Origin: Mesorhizobium_G sp050247155
Lineage (GTDB): Bacteria > Pseudomonadota > Alphaproteobacteria > Rhizobiales > Rhizobiaceae
Direction: 5' to 3'
Length of the DNA stretch: 64,000 nucleotides
Assembly (NCBI GenBank): GCA_050247155.1
Contig: JBFWUS010000019.1
Span: forward strand, 9,897 to 73,896
Shown: positions 16,076-24,650 of the stretch, one piece after another
Layout of the letters: each line of letters begins with the position of its first letter
Numbering within the stretch: position 1 is the stretch's first letter
Program-made: the position numbers and the translations under genes
Notes under the pieces: generated by a model
Seen by the model: only the letters and a program-made list of their open reading frames with translations
Told to the model about the DNA's origin: nothing
Databases searched by the model: none

Positions 16076-17554
16076 ATGACCGTCAAACTCTCCGCCGCCA
16101 ATCTGTCGAATCTACCGTCCAGCGTGGCGCGCCCCACCTACGACCGGTCGAACCTCAAGGGCGGCATCGTCCATTTCGGCGTCGGCAATTTTCACCGTTC
16201 GCATCAGGCGATCTATCTCGACGCATTGTTCAATGCCGGTCGCGACCATGATTTCGCGATTGTCGGGGCAGGGGTGTTCGACTTCGAGAAGCCTGGTCGC
16301 GAGAAGCTGAAGGAGCAAGATTGGCTGACGACCGTGGTCGAGCAAGACGCCGATGTAATGGATGCGCGCGTCACGGGCGCGATGGTCGACTTCATCGAAC
16401 CGGGGAATAATGCGGCGGTCATCGACAAGCTCGCCGACCCGACGACAAAGATCGTCTCCACGACCATCACCGAGGGCGGCTATTTTATTGACCCGGCCTC
16501 GCAGAAATTCAATCCGAAGCATCCCGACATCGTCGCGGACGCAGCGAACCCCGACAAGCCGAAGACGGTCTTCGGCCTGATCCTGGCAGGCCTGAAGAAG
16601 CGGCGCGCCGCCGGCGTGCAGCCGTTCACGGTCATGTCCTGCGACAACATTCCCCACAATGGCCATGTCACGGAAGATGCTGTTGTTGGTCTCGCCCAAC
16701 TCTCAGATCCCGAGTTCGCTCAGTGGATCAAGGCGAACGTCGCTTTTCCGAACGGCATGGTCGACCGCATCACGCCGGCGACGACCGACCGGGAACGTCT
16801 GATCCTGCGCGAGCAGTTCGGCGTCGACGATAATTGGCCAGTGTTCGGCGAGCCCTTCAAGCAATGGGTTCTGGAAGACAATTTCCCCGCTGGCCGCCCG
16901 GCGCTGGAAACGGTCGGCGTCCAGTTCGTGAAGGATGTCTCGCCGTTTGAACTGATGAAAATCCGCATCCTGAATGGCGGTCACGCCACCATCGCTTACC
17001 CCGCAGGGTTGCTCGACATCCATTTCGTTCATGAGGCGATGGAGCACCCGCTGGTGCGCGGCTTTCTCAGCCGGCTGGAAAACGAAGAGATCATCCCAAC
17101 TATACCGCCGGTGCCGAATACAAATCTGGATGACTATTTCAAACTGATCGATAAGCGTTTCTCCAACCCGAAGATCGGCGACACAATCCGGCGTCTCTGC
17201 CTTGACGGCTCGAACCGCCAGCCGAAATTCATCATCCCTACCATCGCCGATCGCCTGAAGGCCGGCAAATCGGTTGAGGGCTTGGCGCTGGAGTCGGCGC
17301 TCTGGTGCCGCTACTGCTACGGCACGACCGATTCCGGCGCGGTGATCGAGGCGAACGATCCGAACTGGGATCGGCTTGTCGACACGTCCAGGAAGGCCAA
17401 GGACAATCCCATGGCATGGCTCGATATGGAAGACATCTACGGCGACGTCGGCAAATCCCCGGTGTTCGAGCAGGTGTTTGGGACTGCACTGAATGCACTG
17501 TGGGCGGATGGGACAAAAAAGGTGCTGGCGCGGTATGGCGGCGGGGGTGGCTAA
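16076..17554 (+). CDS. mtlK: Mannitol dehydrogenase family polyol oxidoreductase
   Basis: 492 aa, in the size range of long-chain polyol dehydrogenases. The N-terminal NAD-binding part has VHFGVGNFHRSHQAIYLDAL. The catalytic KxxxxNxxH motif is present as KIRILNGGH near residue 297, followed by ATIAYPAGLLDIHFVHEAM. These zinc-independent enzymes oxidise D-mannitol to fructose or D-arabinitol to D-xylulose. Its place after smoEFGK indicates it acts on the imported polyol. The downstream FGGY kinase fits a pentulose or hexulose product. MtlK is the Sinorhizobium/Rhodobacter name; exact substrate is inferred. Confidence 0.85.
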   Translation: MTVKLSAANLSNLPSSVARPTYDRSNLKGGIVHFGVGNFHRSHQAIYLDALFNAGRDHDFAIVGAGVFDFEKPGREKLKEQDWLTTVVEQDADVMDARVTGAMVDFIEPGNNAAVIDKLADPTTKIVSTTITEGGYFIDPASQKFNPKHPDIVADAANPDKPKTVFGLILAGLKKRRAAGVQPFTVMSCDNIPHNGHVTEDAVVGLAQLSDPEFAQWIKANVAFPNGMVDRITPATTDRERLILREQFGVDDNWPVFGEPFKQWVLEDNFPAGRPALETVGVQFVKDVSPFELMKIRILNGGHATIAYPAGLLDIHFVHEAMEHPLVRGFLSRLENEEIIPTIPPVPNTNLDDYFKLIDKRFSNPKIGDTIRRLCLDGSNRQPKFIIPTIADRLKAGKSVEGLALESALWCRYCYGTTDSGAVIEANDPNWDRLVDTSRKAKDNPMAWLDMEDIYGDVGKSPVFEQVFGTALNALWADGTKKVLARYGGGGG

Positions 17555-17597
17555 GGTCTTTGTGAGCGGATCGTAAAGGTTATCGAGTTGTCGAGAC

Positions 17598-17729
17598 GAC
17601 CCCCCTCTGTCCTGTCGGACATCTCCCCCTCAAGGGGGGAGATCGGCAGCGTTGACGATTGGCGAAAACCTTGCGGCCGGCTGATCTCCCCCCTTGAGGG
17701 GGAGATGTCCGACAGGACAGAGGGGGGTC
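17598..17729. repeat. Palindromic intergenic element with perfect 47-bp arms (copy 1)
   Basis: The arms at 17598-17644 and 17683-17729 are perfect reverse complements over 47 bp, around a 38-bp centre. The arms contain CTGTCCTGTCGGACATCTCC and CCCTCAAGGGGGGAGATC. A nearly identical copy lies at 45188-45319 in the opposite orientation. Spurious short reading frames across both copies encode PPSVLSDISPSRGEI-like peptides. It is a rhizobial intergenic palindrome of the RIME or related type, located between the dehydrogenase and HAD genes. Confidence 0.92.
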
Positions 17730-17783
17730 GGTGCAAGGTTTTCGCCACCGCTCGGGAGAAGCCTTCTCCGCTACGAGACCTCT

Positions 17784-18455
17784 ATGCCTGACCTCCTCAT
17801 CTTCGACTGCGACGGGGTGCTGGTCGACAGCGAGGTGATTTCCGCCAGCGTGCTTGCCGAACAGCTCACCGCCTCGGGTGCGGCTATCGACGAAGCGATT
17901 GTTTATAACCGCTTCCTCGGCCGCTCGATGGCCAATGCCCGGCAAGTGCTGTCGACCGAATACGGGGTCACGATCTCGGAAGAACTGACGCAATCCATGC
18001 GCAAGGAAATGTTTCGGCGTTTCCACGAGGAGCTTCGGCCGGTCGCCGGTGTCGCGGAAGCATTGGCGCAAATCGACATTCCGCGCTGCGTGGCTTCGTC
18101 CAGCATGCCGGACCGCCTGCGATTGACGTTGGGCCTGACCGGCCTGCTGCCGTTCTTCGACGGGCACATCTTCAGCGCTGTCCTGGTCAAGAACGGCAAG
18201 CCGGCTCCGGACCTTTTTCTCCATGCGGCGCGCGAGATGGGCGCTGTTCCCGAACGCTGCCTGGTGATCGAAGACAGTCCGGCCGGCGTCGAGGCGGCCA
18301 TGGCCGCCGGCATGAAAGTCTTCGGTTTCACCGGCGGTGCGCATGCCGCGAAATATGATCTCGCATCGGCGCTTGCGGCGCTCGCTCCGGACGTTATCTT
18401 CGACGACATGCTTCGCCTGCCGGAGCTGTTGGCGGAGGATGAAAGAGCCCATTGA
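17784..18455 (+). CDS. HAD-superfamily phosphatase (beta-phosphoglucomutase-like)
   Basis: 223 aa from ATG 17784; the open frame upstream only translates the palindromic repeat. Motif I is FDCDGVLVDSEVI with both aspartates, motif II is CVASSSMPDRLRL, motif III Lys is in VLVKNGKPAPDLFLHAAREM, and motif IV is CLVIEDSPAGVEAAMAAGM. This is a subfamily IA HAD with a helical cap, typically a small sugar-phosphate phosphatase. It lies in the polyol operon and its stop overlaps the kinase start by 4 bases, so it probably handles a polyol- or sugar-phosphate metabolite. Confidence 0.9.
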   Translation: MPDLLIFDCDGVLVDSEVISASVLAEQLTASGAAIDEAIVYNRFLGRSMANARQVLSTEYGVTISEELTQSMRKEMFRRFHEELRPVAGVAEALAQIDIPRCVASSSMPDRLRLTLGLTGLLPFFDGHIFSAVLVKNGKPAPDLFLHAAREMGAVPERCLVIEDSPAGVEAAMAAGMKVFGFTGGAHAAKYDLASALAALAPDVIFDDMLRLPELLAEDERAH

Positions 18456-20017
18456 GCGACGCCTTCCTTTGTGCCGTCGATGTCGGAACCGGCAGCGCGC
18501 GTGCGGGCATTTTTGACCGCGCCGGACGGCTCTACGGCCGCGCCGAACATCCAATCTTTGTTCATCAGCCGCTGCCGGACCACGCTGAGCATGATTCGGA
18601 AGATATCTGGCGCGCCGTATGCCATGCCGTGCGCGGCGCGCTGGCAAAGGCAGACGTCGATGGCGCGGCGGTAAAGGGCATTGGCTTCGACGCGACCTGC
18701 TCGCTGGTCGTGCGCGGGGAGGGCGGGCGACCGCTCGGTATCTCGACGACCGACGAGCAGCATTGGGACACGATTTCGTGGTTCGATCACCGTGCGCTGG
18801 CCGAGGCGGACGAGTGCACAGCGACTGGCCATGAAGTGCTGACCTACATCGGCGGCGTCATGTCGCCGGAAATGGAAACGCCGAAGCTGATGTGGCTCAA
18901 GCGTCACCGACCCGGAGCCTGGGAGCAGGCTCGGCATTTTTTCGACCTTGCTGATTTTCTCACCTGGAAGGCAAGTGCCAGCGAAGCGCGCTCGCAAAAC
19001 ACGCTCACGGCAAAGTGGACGCATCTGCCGCATGCCGGCGGCTGGCGGCGCGATTTTTTCGAGACGCTTGGCGTCGGGGATCTGCTGGAACGCGGCGGAT
19101 TGCCCTATACGGTTACGCCTGTTGGCGCTCGGGTCGGGAACCTCACCGAAACAGCGGCGACCGAACTCGGCCTGACGACTGACTGCGCTGTGGCCAGCGG
19201 CTTGATCGACGCTTTTGCCGGCATGCTCGGCGTTGTCGGCGCGCATGCCGGCGGCGAGGCCGACCGTCACCTCGCGCTGATCGCTGGCACGTCGAGCTGC
19301 GTTATGGCCTTTTCCAACGAGCCGAAATTCGTGCCGAGCATCTGGGGGCCGTATTTCGGCGCGGCGCTGCCGGAATGCTGGCTCACGGAAGGTGGACAGT
19401 CGGCGACAGGGGCGCTGCTGGATCATGTCATTCGATGGCATGCCAAGGGCGGTGAACCGACACCGGCGCGGCATGGCGAGATCGTTGGGCGGGTGCAGGC
19501 GCTGCGTGCGGCCGATCCGACCTTCGGACACGATCTGCATGTGCTGCCCGACTTCCACGGCAACCGTTCGCCGCTTGCCGAACCGCATGCGCGCGGCGTG
19601 ATTTCCGGACTGTCTCTGGACTCTTCCTTCGACAGTCTTTGCAAGCTTTATTGGCGCACCTGTGTTGGCATCGCGCTTGGCGTGCGTCACATCCTCGACC
19701 ACATGAACGAGCATGGCTACCGCCTCGACAAGCTGCATGTCACCGGCGGCCACACGAAGAATCCGCTGCTGATGGAGCTTTACGCCGACGCGACCGGCGC
19801 GACGGTCGTGGAAAGCGAGACGGAAGATGCCGTGCTGCTCGGTTCGGCGATGCTCGCCGCCTCGGCCGCCGGTTGGCATCCCGACCTTGCAACCGCCTGC
19901 CGCGCGATGCATCAGAAAGAACGGGTGCGTAAACCGGATGCCGCGAAGAGCTATGAGCGGGATTATCGGATATTCTTGGCGATGCACCGGCATCAGCGGG
20001 AGATTCTCGGGCTCTGA
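18452..20017 (+). CDS. FGGY-family carbohydrate (pentulose) kinase
   Basis: 521 aa from a TTG start at 18452 that overlaps the HAD stop as TTGA, implying translational coupling. The ATPase-fold signatures are DVGTGSARAGIFDRAGR at the N-terminus, GIGFDATCSLVV near residue 76, the Gly-rich ALIAGTSSCVMAF near 275, and KLHVTGGHTKNPLLMELYAD near 435. It resembles the ribulokinase-like FGGY subgroup more than classical XylB. With the polyol dehydrogenase it would phosphorylate the resulting ketose and commit it to the pentose phosphate route. The substrate is inferred. Confidence 0.88.
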   Translation: MSDAFLCAVDVGTGSARAGIFDRAGRLYGRAEHPIFVHQPLPDHAEHDSEDIWRAVCHAVRGALAKADVDGAAVKGIGFDATCSLVVRGEGGRPLGISTTDEQHWDTISWFDHRALAEADECTATGHEVLTYIGGVMSPEMETPKLMWLKRHRPGAWEQARHFFDLADFLTWKASASEARSQNTLTAKWTHLPHAGGWRRDFFETLGVGDLLERGGLPYTVTPVGARVGNLTETAATELGLTTDCAVASGLIDAFAGMLGVVGAHAGGEADRHLALIAGTSSCVMAFSNEPKFVPSIWGPYFGAALPECWLTEGGQSATGALLDHVIRWHAKGGEPTPARHGEIVGRVQALRAADPTFGHDLHVLPDFHGNRSPLAEPHARGVISGLSLDSSFDSLCKLYWRTCVGIALGVRHILDHMNEHGYRLDKLHVTGGHTKNPLLMELYADATGATVVESETEDAVLLGSAMLAASAAGWHPDLATACRAMHQKERVRKPDAAKSYERDYRIFLAMHRHQREILGL

Positions 20018-20021
20018 TCTT

Positions 20022-20040
20022 GTACGGATTTGATCCGTAC
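20022..20040. promoter_or_regulatory. Perfect palindromic operator candidate upstream of the toxin-antitoxin pair
   Basis: GTACGGATTTGATCCGTAC: two perfect 8-bp arms around a TTG spacer, ending 29 bp before the antitoxin start. There is no T-run, so it is not an intrinsic terminator for the kinase gene. Autoregulated ribbon-helix-helix antitoxins bind palindromes at this position, so this is the likely autorepression site. The pairing is seen in the sequence; binding is inference. Confidence 0.65.
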
Positions 20041-20069
20041 GCTATCTCTGACTCGGAAGGAGTAGTGTC

Positions 20070-20345
20070 ATGCCCAGAGCCGCCAGCAATGCAACAAGCC
20101 GGATCGAATTGCGTGTACGCGATGACCAGAAGGCGCTCATCGCGCGGGCAGCCGCGATCCGCAATCTCGACGTGACCGGCTTCATCATGGACGCCGTGAT
20201 GCCGGAAGCGGAGGCGGTCATTGAGCGGGCCGAAAAAATCATCCTGTCCGAACGGGATAGCCGGCGCTTGCTTGAATTGCTGGAAAATCCGCCTGCTCCC
20301 ACCGAGCGGCTTCTCCGTGCAATGAAGTCGTTCAAGACATTGTGA
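20070..20345 (+). CDS. DUF1778 antitoxin (TacA-like ribbon-helix-helix)
   Basis: 91 aa with a GGAAGGAG-type site upstream of ATG 20070. The N-terminus SRIELRVRDDQKALIARAAA matches the DUF1778 ribbon-helix-helix; it is followed by LDVTGFIMDAVMPEAEAVIE and a C-terminal toxin-wrapping tail (LLELLENPPAPTERLLRAM). DUF1778 proteins neutralise GNAT toxins and repress their own operon. The toxin gene overlaps by 4 bases, and a perfect palindrome lies just upstream. Confidence 0.9.
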   Translation: MPRAASNATSRIELRVRDDQKALIARAAAIRNLDVTGFIMDAVMPEAEAVIERAEKIILSERDSRRLLELLENPPAPTERLLRAMKSFKTL

Positions 20346-20845
20346 CGATGGAAGATTGGTTCGAGGCGCCAATCGATCGCAAGCATGATCGCGCGGCATT
20401 TGACTGCGGCGATCCAGAACTCAACCGCTGGCTTGCTCAAAACGCCCGACAGAGCCACCAAAGAGGCGGCGCGAAAACCTTCGTTGGCGCTACCCACCAG
20501 CAGCCGAACAGAATACTCGGGTTCTATTGCCTAAGTCCTGCATCGGTGGAAACTGCCCTTGTTCCTGATGGCGCACGCAAGGGACTTGGCAGACATGAAG
20601 TGCCGTTTTTTCGCCTGGGTAGACTTGCCGTCGATGCAGGGTTTCAGAACAGAGGATTTGGCGGCAAGTTGCTGGTCGCCGCCGCGCGCCGGGCAGAGAC
20701 AGTTGCCGCGGAAGTCGGCGGCGTTGGACTCCTGATCGACGCCAAGAATGATCACGTTGCCCGTTGGTACGAAGGATATGGGGCGTTGCGATTTCGTGAA
20801 GCTCCGCTGACTCTGGCCCTTCCATTCTCAACCATGCATCGCTGA
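20342..20845 (+). CDS. GNAT acetyltransferase toxin (TacT/AtaT-like)
   Basis: 167 aa from a GTG that overlaps the antitoxin stop (GTGA); an ATG at 20348 is the alternative. The N-terminus has the hallmark DRAAFDCGDPELNRWLAQNA, then TFVGATHQQPNRILGFYCLS. The acetyl-CoA pocket is LGRLAVDAGFQNRGFGGKLL and the catalytic Tyr is in WYEGYGALRF. Toxins of this type acetylate the amino group of aminoacyl-tRNA and stop translation. All key elements are intact, so it should be active. Confidence 0.9.
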   Translation: MTMEDWFEAPIDRKHDRAAFDCGDPELNRWLAQNARQSHQRGGAKTFVGATHQQPNRILGFYCLSPASVETALVPDGARKGLGRHEVPFFRLGRLAVDAGFQNRGFGGKLLVAAARRAETVAAEVGGVGLLIDAKNDHVARWYEGYGALRFREAPLTLALPFSTMHR

Positions 20846-20864
20846 TCTGGTCAGCGTTAAGCGG

Positions 20865-22136
20865 TCACGCTCGCTTCTTCTCCTGACACTCGTCTCCCTC
20901 GGCCGCCAGCTTGTCGAGATGCATGCGGATGTGGGCGGCTTCGGCTGGTGTGTTGGCCAGCGCGATTGCCCGGTCGAAGGCTTCCCGGGCTTCGCGCGAG
21001 CGGCCGAGCTGCATCAGCAGTCCGCCCTTCACGCCGTGGAAGTGGAAATAGCTGCCGAGCGGGCCGGCCAGCGGTTCGATGAGTTTCAATGCGGCTTCAG
21101 GTCCATCGACCTTGGATACGGCCACGGCGCGGTTCAGTGTCACCACAGGTGACGGCTGGATGCGCTCCAGGATCTGGTACAGCCGGTCGATCTCGCTCCA
21201 ATCGGTGTCCGCGGGGGTCGCGGCGCGTGAATGTACGGCTGCCAGCGCCGCCTGCACCTGATACTGGCCCGGCCGGCGGTGACGCAGCGCCTTGTCGACC
21301 AGCACGAGACCTTCATCGATGGCGCGGCGGTCCCAGAGCGTGCGGTCCTGGTCGTCCATCAGGATGATGTTGCCGGTCTGGTCGAGCCTTGCGGCAGTGC
21401 GCGCATGCTGCAGCAGCATCAAGGCCAGCAGTCCCATGATCTCTGGCTCGGCAGGAAAAAGCCTCAGCAGCAGCCGCGCCAGCCGGATCGCCTCGTCGCA
21501 CAAGGGCGCGCGCACATGCGAATTGCCGCCGGTCGCCGAATAGCCCTCGTTGAAGACCAGGTAGATCATCGCCGCGACGACGCCGAGCCGCTCGGCCCGG
21601 TCGGCCGCATTGGGGGTCTCGAACTCGCGGCCGGCTTGCGCCACGGCCCGCTTGGCGCGGGTGATGCGCTGCTCCATCGCCGCCTCGCTGACCAGGAAGG
21701 CGCGGGCGATTTCCTTTACCGACAGGCCGGAAACGATGCGCAGGGCCAGCGGTATCTGCTGAGTGACTGGCAGGTCCGGATGGCAGCAGATGAAGAGCAG
21801 CCGCAGCACGTCGTCGCGATAATGCGAATTGTCCAGCCGCTCGGCCATGTCGGCTTCGCGGTCGTCGAGGTCGGAAAGTTTATCCTCGTCAGGCAGTTCG
21901 GTCTGTTTCTTCGTCTTCCGAGTTTGGTCAACGCCAAAGTTGCGGCCGACGAAGATCAGCCAGGCGACGGTATCGCGAGGCGGACCCTTTTCCGGCCAGT
22001 TCTTCAGCGCGCGCAGGCAGGCTTCCTGGAACGCTTCTTCCGCTGCGTCGAGATCGCGAAAATAACGCAACAGCGCCGCCACCGCCTGCGGACGGGCGGA
22101 GGTCAGCGCGTTGTGGATCCAGGCGACGTCGGTCAT
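20865..22136 (-). CDS. ECF RNA polymerase sigma factor, ECF42-like, with C-terminal TPR-like extension
   Basis: 423 aa from ATG 22136; the frame opens earlier but runs into the upstream gene. Region 2 is YFRDLDAAEEAFQEACLRAL and region 4 is LRIVSGLSVKEIARAFLVSE followed by AAMEQRITRAKRA. A C-terminal extension of about 230 aa with TPR-like helices (WSEIDRLYQILERIQPSPVV, REAREAFDRAIALANTPAEA) replaces an anti-sigma factor. That layout and the DGPF/YCII gene overlapping its start by 4 bases define the ECF42 group. The extension is thought to control activity. The signal is unknown. Confidence 0.9.
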   Translation of the reverse strand: MTDVAWIHNALTSARPQAVAALLRYFRDLDAAEEAFQEACLRALKNWPEKGPPRDTVAWLIFVGRNFGVDQTRKTKKQTELPDEDKLSDLDDREADMAERLDNSHYRDDVLRLLFICCHPDLPVTQQIPLALRIVSGLSVKEIARAFLVSEAAMEQRITRAKRAVAQAGREFETPNAADRAERLGVVAAMIYLVFNEGYSATGGNSHVRAPLCDEAIRLARLLLRLFPAEPEIMGLLALMLLQHARTAARLDQTGNIILMDDQDRTLWDRRAIDEGLVLVDKALRHRRPGQYQVQAALAAVHSRAATPADTDWSEIDRLYQILERIQPSPVVTLNRAVAVSKVDGPEAALKLIEPLAGPLGSYFHFHGVKGGLLMQLGRSREAREAFDRAIALANTPAEAAHIRMHLDKLAAEGDECQEKKRA

Positions 22137-22510
22137 GCCACTTTTGCGAGGCTGGCCAGGCTCACCATCTCGCGCAACGGGCGCACTTCCAGCGAACCGG
22201 TGTTCTTGTGGCCCGCGAACACGCGGGCAATTTCGAGCGCTTCCTCGCCGCTGTCGGCATCGACGATCCATAGGCCCAGAAGCTGTTCCTTGGTCTCGGC
22301 GAACGGCCCGTCAAACACTACGGTCTGGTCGCCCGACCGCACCGTCGTCGCGGCGGTCGTCGGCAGCAGGCGCAGCACGGGGCCGAGCTTGCCCTTCTGG
22401 GCGAGTTGGTGGGCGAATGCGCGATGCTTGCCGATCACCTCGTCTTCCCTGGCTTGGGACCAGGCTTCAATCGTCTTTTCATCGTCGTAGCATAGGATGG
22501 CGTACTGCAT
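22133..22510 (-). CDS. YCII/DGPF-domain protein, ECF42 partner
   Basis: 125 aa from ATG 22510. The sequence starts MQYAILCYDDEKTIEAWSQA and includes the DGPF motif in VFDGPFAETKEQLLGLWIVD, then AEIARVFAGH-type YCII features. YCII-fold proteins are small ferredoxin-like dimers; DGPF members accompany ECF42 sigma factors. The stop codon overlaps the sigma factor start (ATGA at 22133-22136), so translation is coupled. It may sense or process a small molecule for the sigma factor, which is inference. Confidence 0.88.
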   Translation of the reverse strand: MQYAILCYDDEKTIEAWSQAREDEVIGKHRAFAHQLAQKGKLGPVLRLLPTTAATTVRSGDQTVVFDGPFAETKEQLLGLWIVDADSGEEALEIARVFAGHKNTGSLEVRPLREMVSLASLAKVA

Positions 22511-22633
22511 TGCGGGTGGCCTCCACTGGTGCAAGGACGGCGGACTATGCCCCAAGCCGACAGGCGGGGTCGAGTTTTTTCGGTTGGGGCAGGGTCGCGG
22601 GTGACCATCACCGCCGCGCCATGTCAACTGCGA

Positions 22634-23515
22634 TCAACTCGGGCCGGGAGCCGCAGGCACAGGCACCCTGGTCGGTCGCAGGTTGAGCAGATTGCCGAGC
22701 AGGATCAGCACCGCGCCCAAAGCGGTCACGATATCGATGGTTTCGCTATAGAGCAGATAGCCTACGAGTGCTGTCAGCGGCACGCGCAGAAAGTCCATCG
22801 GCATGACGACGGTCGCATCCGCATAGGTGAGCGCTCTGGCCATGCAATAGTGCGCGAAGCTGCCACAGAATGCCGCCACGACGATCCACGGCCAGACGCC
22901 GGCCGAGGGCCAGCGCCAGGTCCAGAGCGCCGGGATTAAGCCGATGACGGACTGGATCACCAGCATCCAGAAAATGATTTTCACAACCGATTCGGTGCGC
23001 GTCAGCGATTTCACCATCGTCACCGAAATGCCGAAGCACAAGGCCGCCGCCAGCACGATCAGATGGCCGGGGTCCATCGTCGTCGCGCCCGGCCGCACGA
23101 TAATGGCGACGCCTACCAGCCCAAGCACGAGCGCTGCGATCTTGGCAGCGTTCAGCCGCTCGCCGAGAAAGGCGACGGCCAGCAGGGCCGTCCATAAGGG
23201 CGCGGTGAACTCGATCGAGATCAGATGCGCCAGCGGAATCAGAGTCAGCGCGTAAAGCCAGAGCGCCTGACCCGTATAGTGCACGGCGTTGCGGCTTATA
23301 TGCATGAGCGGCCGGCTTGTGCGCATCGCGCGAAAGCCTCCGGCTGCGAGCACAAGGGGCAACAGCATCACAAGGCCCAGCACCGAACGCAGCTCCATGA
23401 GCTGGAGCACGTCGATTTCCCGCGTCACTTCCCGGCTGGCGATCGTCATGCCCAGCATGAGCATATGCCAGGTGGCCATCCACAGCCCGGCCTTCAGGTT
23501 GGATTGGGTCTGCAT
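22634..23515 (-). CDS. DMT-superfamily (EamA) membrane transporter
   Basis: 293 aa from ATG 23515 (MQTQSNLKAGLWMATWHMLM). A longer frame to 23605 would overlap the cupin gene and lacks support. Ten predicted helices form two EamA repeats (ELRSVLGLVMLLPLVLAAGG in the first, VKIIFWMLVIQSVIGLIPAL in the second). DMT transporters export metabolites or import nucleotide-linked compounds. It lies 64 bp after the cupin gene on the same strand. The substrate is unknown. Confidence 0.87.
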   Translation of the reverse strand: MQTQSNLKAGLWMATWHMLMLGMTIASREVTREIDVLQLMELRSVLGLVMLLPLVLAAGGFRAMRTSRPLMHISRNAVHYTGQALWLYALTLIPLAHLISIEFTAPLWTALLAVAFLGERLNAAKIAALVLGLVGVAIIVRPGATTMDPGHLIVLAAALCFGISVTMVKSLTRTESVVKIIFWMLVIQSVIGLIPALWTWRWPSAGVWPWIVVAAFCGSFAHYCMARALTYADATVVMPMDFLRVPLTALVGYLLYSETIDIVTALGAVLILLGNLLNLRPTRVPVPAAPGPS

Positions 23516-23579
23516 GGCGAGCGGTTTGGCAGAGCGGGCCGACGTAAGCAATGGAAACGATATTGGGCCAAGACCCTGC

Positions 23580-24041
23580 TCACCGCTCCGGATAGGGCCT
23601 GCCATCCTTGTGGAGAAACCGCCCGACCGAACTTGGGCTCATCATGTCGACGTCCGAGCAGGTAGTGACATCGTCCGGCGAGCGGGTTCCCACTTCGAGA
23701 TAGATCGCAACGACGTCGGACCTGTTGATCATGTGGTGCCCGTTGCCGGTATTCTTTGGAAACGCGGCGCAATCGCCCGCACGCAGGAGCTTTTCGCCGT
23801 CATCCTCGATCAGAGTGAGTTCGCCCTGCAGAACGTAGACGAACTCGTCTTCATGCGAATGCCAATGACGCTGGCTCGACCAATTGCCCGGCGGCAAATG
23901 CATCAGATTGACGCCGAAATCCTTCAGCCCGCCGGCGTCGCCCAGCCGCTGACGAATGCGGTCGGCTAAGGGTGCGTCGAAGGGTACCGGATAGCCTGAG
24001 CCTTTGCGCTTTGGCACGGAGGCGACATCGATTTTGGGCAT
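23580..24041 (-). CDS. Cupin-domain protein
   Basis: 153 aa. Motif 1 is RHWHSHEDEFVYVLQGELTL with the metal-binding His-x-His and Glu; motif 2 is GDCAAFPKNTGNGHHMIN with the second Gly-Asp and His. It is a single-domain cupin, soluble and without a signal peptide. Similar small proteins bind sugars or act as simple sensors or isomerases. It is upstream of the DMT transporter on the same strand, so the two may be co-transcribed. The reaction is unknown. Confidence 0.87.
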   Translation of the reverse strand: MPKIDVASVPKRKGSGYPVPFDAPLADRIRQRLGDAGGLKDFGVNLMHLPPGNWSSQRHWHSHEDEFVYVLQGELTLIEDDGEKLLRAGDCAAFPKNTGNGHHMINRSDVVAIYLEVGTRSPDDVTTCSDVDMMSPSSVGRFLHKDGRPYPER

Positions 24042-24152
24042 GGCCTGTCTCGCAATTGATAATCGGAGGTCACCGAACGCCCCTCCCAGCGCAAAGGCAA
24101 GCGCCTCAGTGTCTCTATCGAAAAGCGGCCGGCATGCCGACTTCTGAGTCAG

Positions 24153-24605
24153 TTATTCCGGGTCGCCGACCGCCTTCCGCATGCCGCCACGCAGCGCCTG
24201 CACCTTCTCGTTCAGCGCGATCATCTCCGGTACTTGAAAGCCGGAATTCAGCAACAAGGCATCCGTGAGGCAGCCGGTTTTCGGATGCAACTCGTTGCCT
24301 TGTCTGGTGAGATAAACCTGCACTTGGCGCTCGTCGGAGGCGCTGCGCCGACGGGTCACAAATCCGGCCGCTTCCAAGCGTTTGACTGCGGGGGTGATGG
24401 TGCTGGGCTCAAGCCCCAGCCGGTCGCCGATCGCACTCACTGACAGCCCGTCCTGCTCCCAAAGGGCGCTCAGCACGAGATATTGCGTATAGGTCACGCC
24501 CATGGCGTCCAGCATGGGCTTGTAGACCCGCTGGATGGCGATCGAAGCCGAATAGATCGAAAAACAAAGCTGGGCATCCAGCGGTAGGGTAGGCAGGTCG
24601 GCCAT
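24153..24605 (-). CDS. MarR-family regulator, OhrR-like, with N-terminal Cys
   Basis: 150 aa from ATG 24605 (MADLPTLPLDAQLCFSIYSA). The upstream extension of the frame runs through the divergent promoter and is discarded. The winged helix has QYLVLSALWEQDGLSVSAIG, LEPSTITPAVKRLEAAGFVT and RRRSASDERQVQVYLT. Cys14 in DAQLCFSIYSAS is where OhrR proteins have their peroxide-reactive cysteine, so redox sensing is plausible. There is no ohr gene nearby; instead it is divergent from a secreted-type alpha/beta hydrolase. Confidence 0.88.
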   Translation of the reverse strand: MADLPTLPLDAQLCFSIYSASIAIQRVYKPMLDAMGVTYTQYLVLSALWEQDGLSVSAIGDRLGLEPSTITPAVKRLEAAGFVTRRRSASDERQVQVYLTRQGNELHPKTGCLTDALLLNSGFQVPEMIALNEKVQALRGGMRKAVGDPE

Positions 24606-24650
24606 ATCAAGCTCCTGTCGATCGTCTTCTTTCTTTACCACAAAAAACAA

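Noticed and set aside
17903..19993. 696-aa open frame on the minus strand opposite the HAD and FGGY kinase genes
   Set aside because: Antisense to two well-supported genes, Arg/His/Pro-rich with no recognisable domain, and no promoter or ribosome-binding context.
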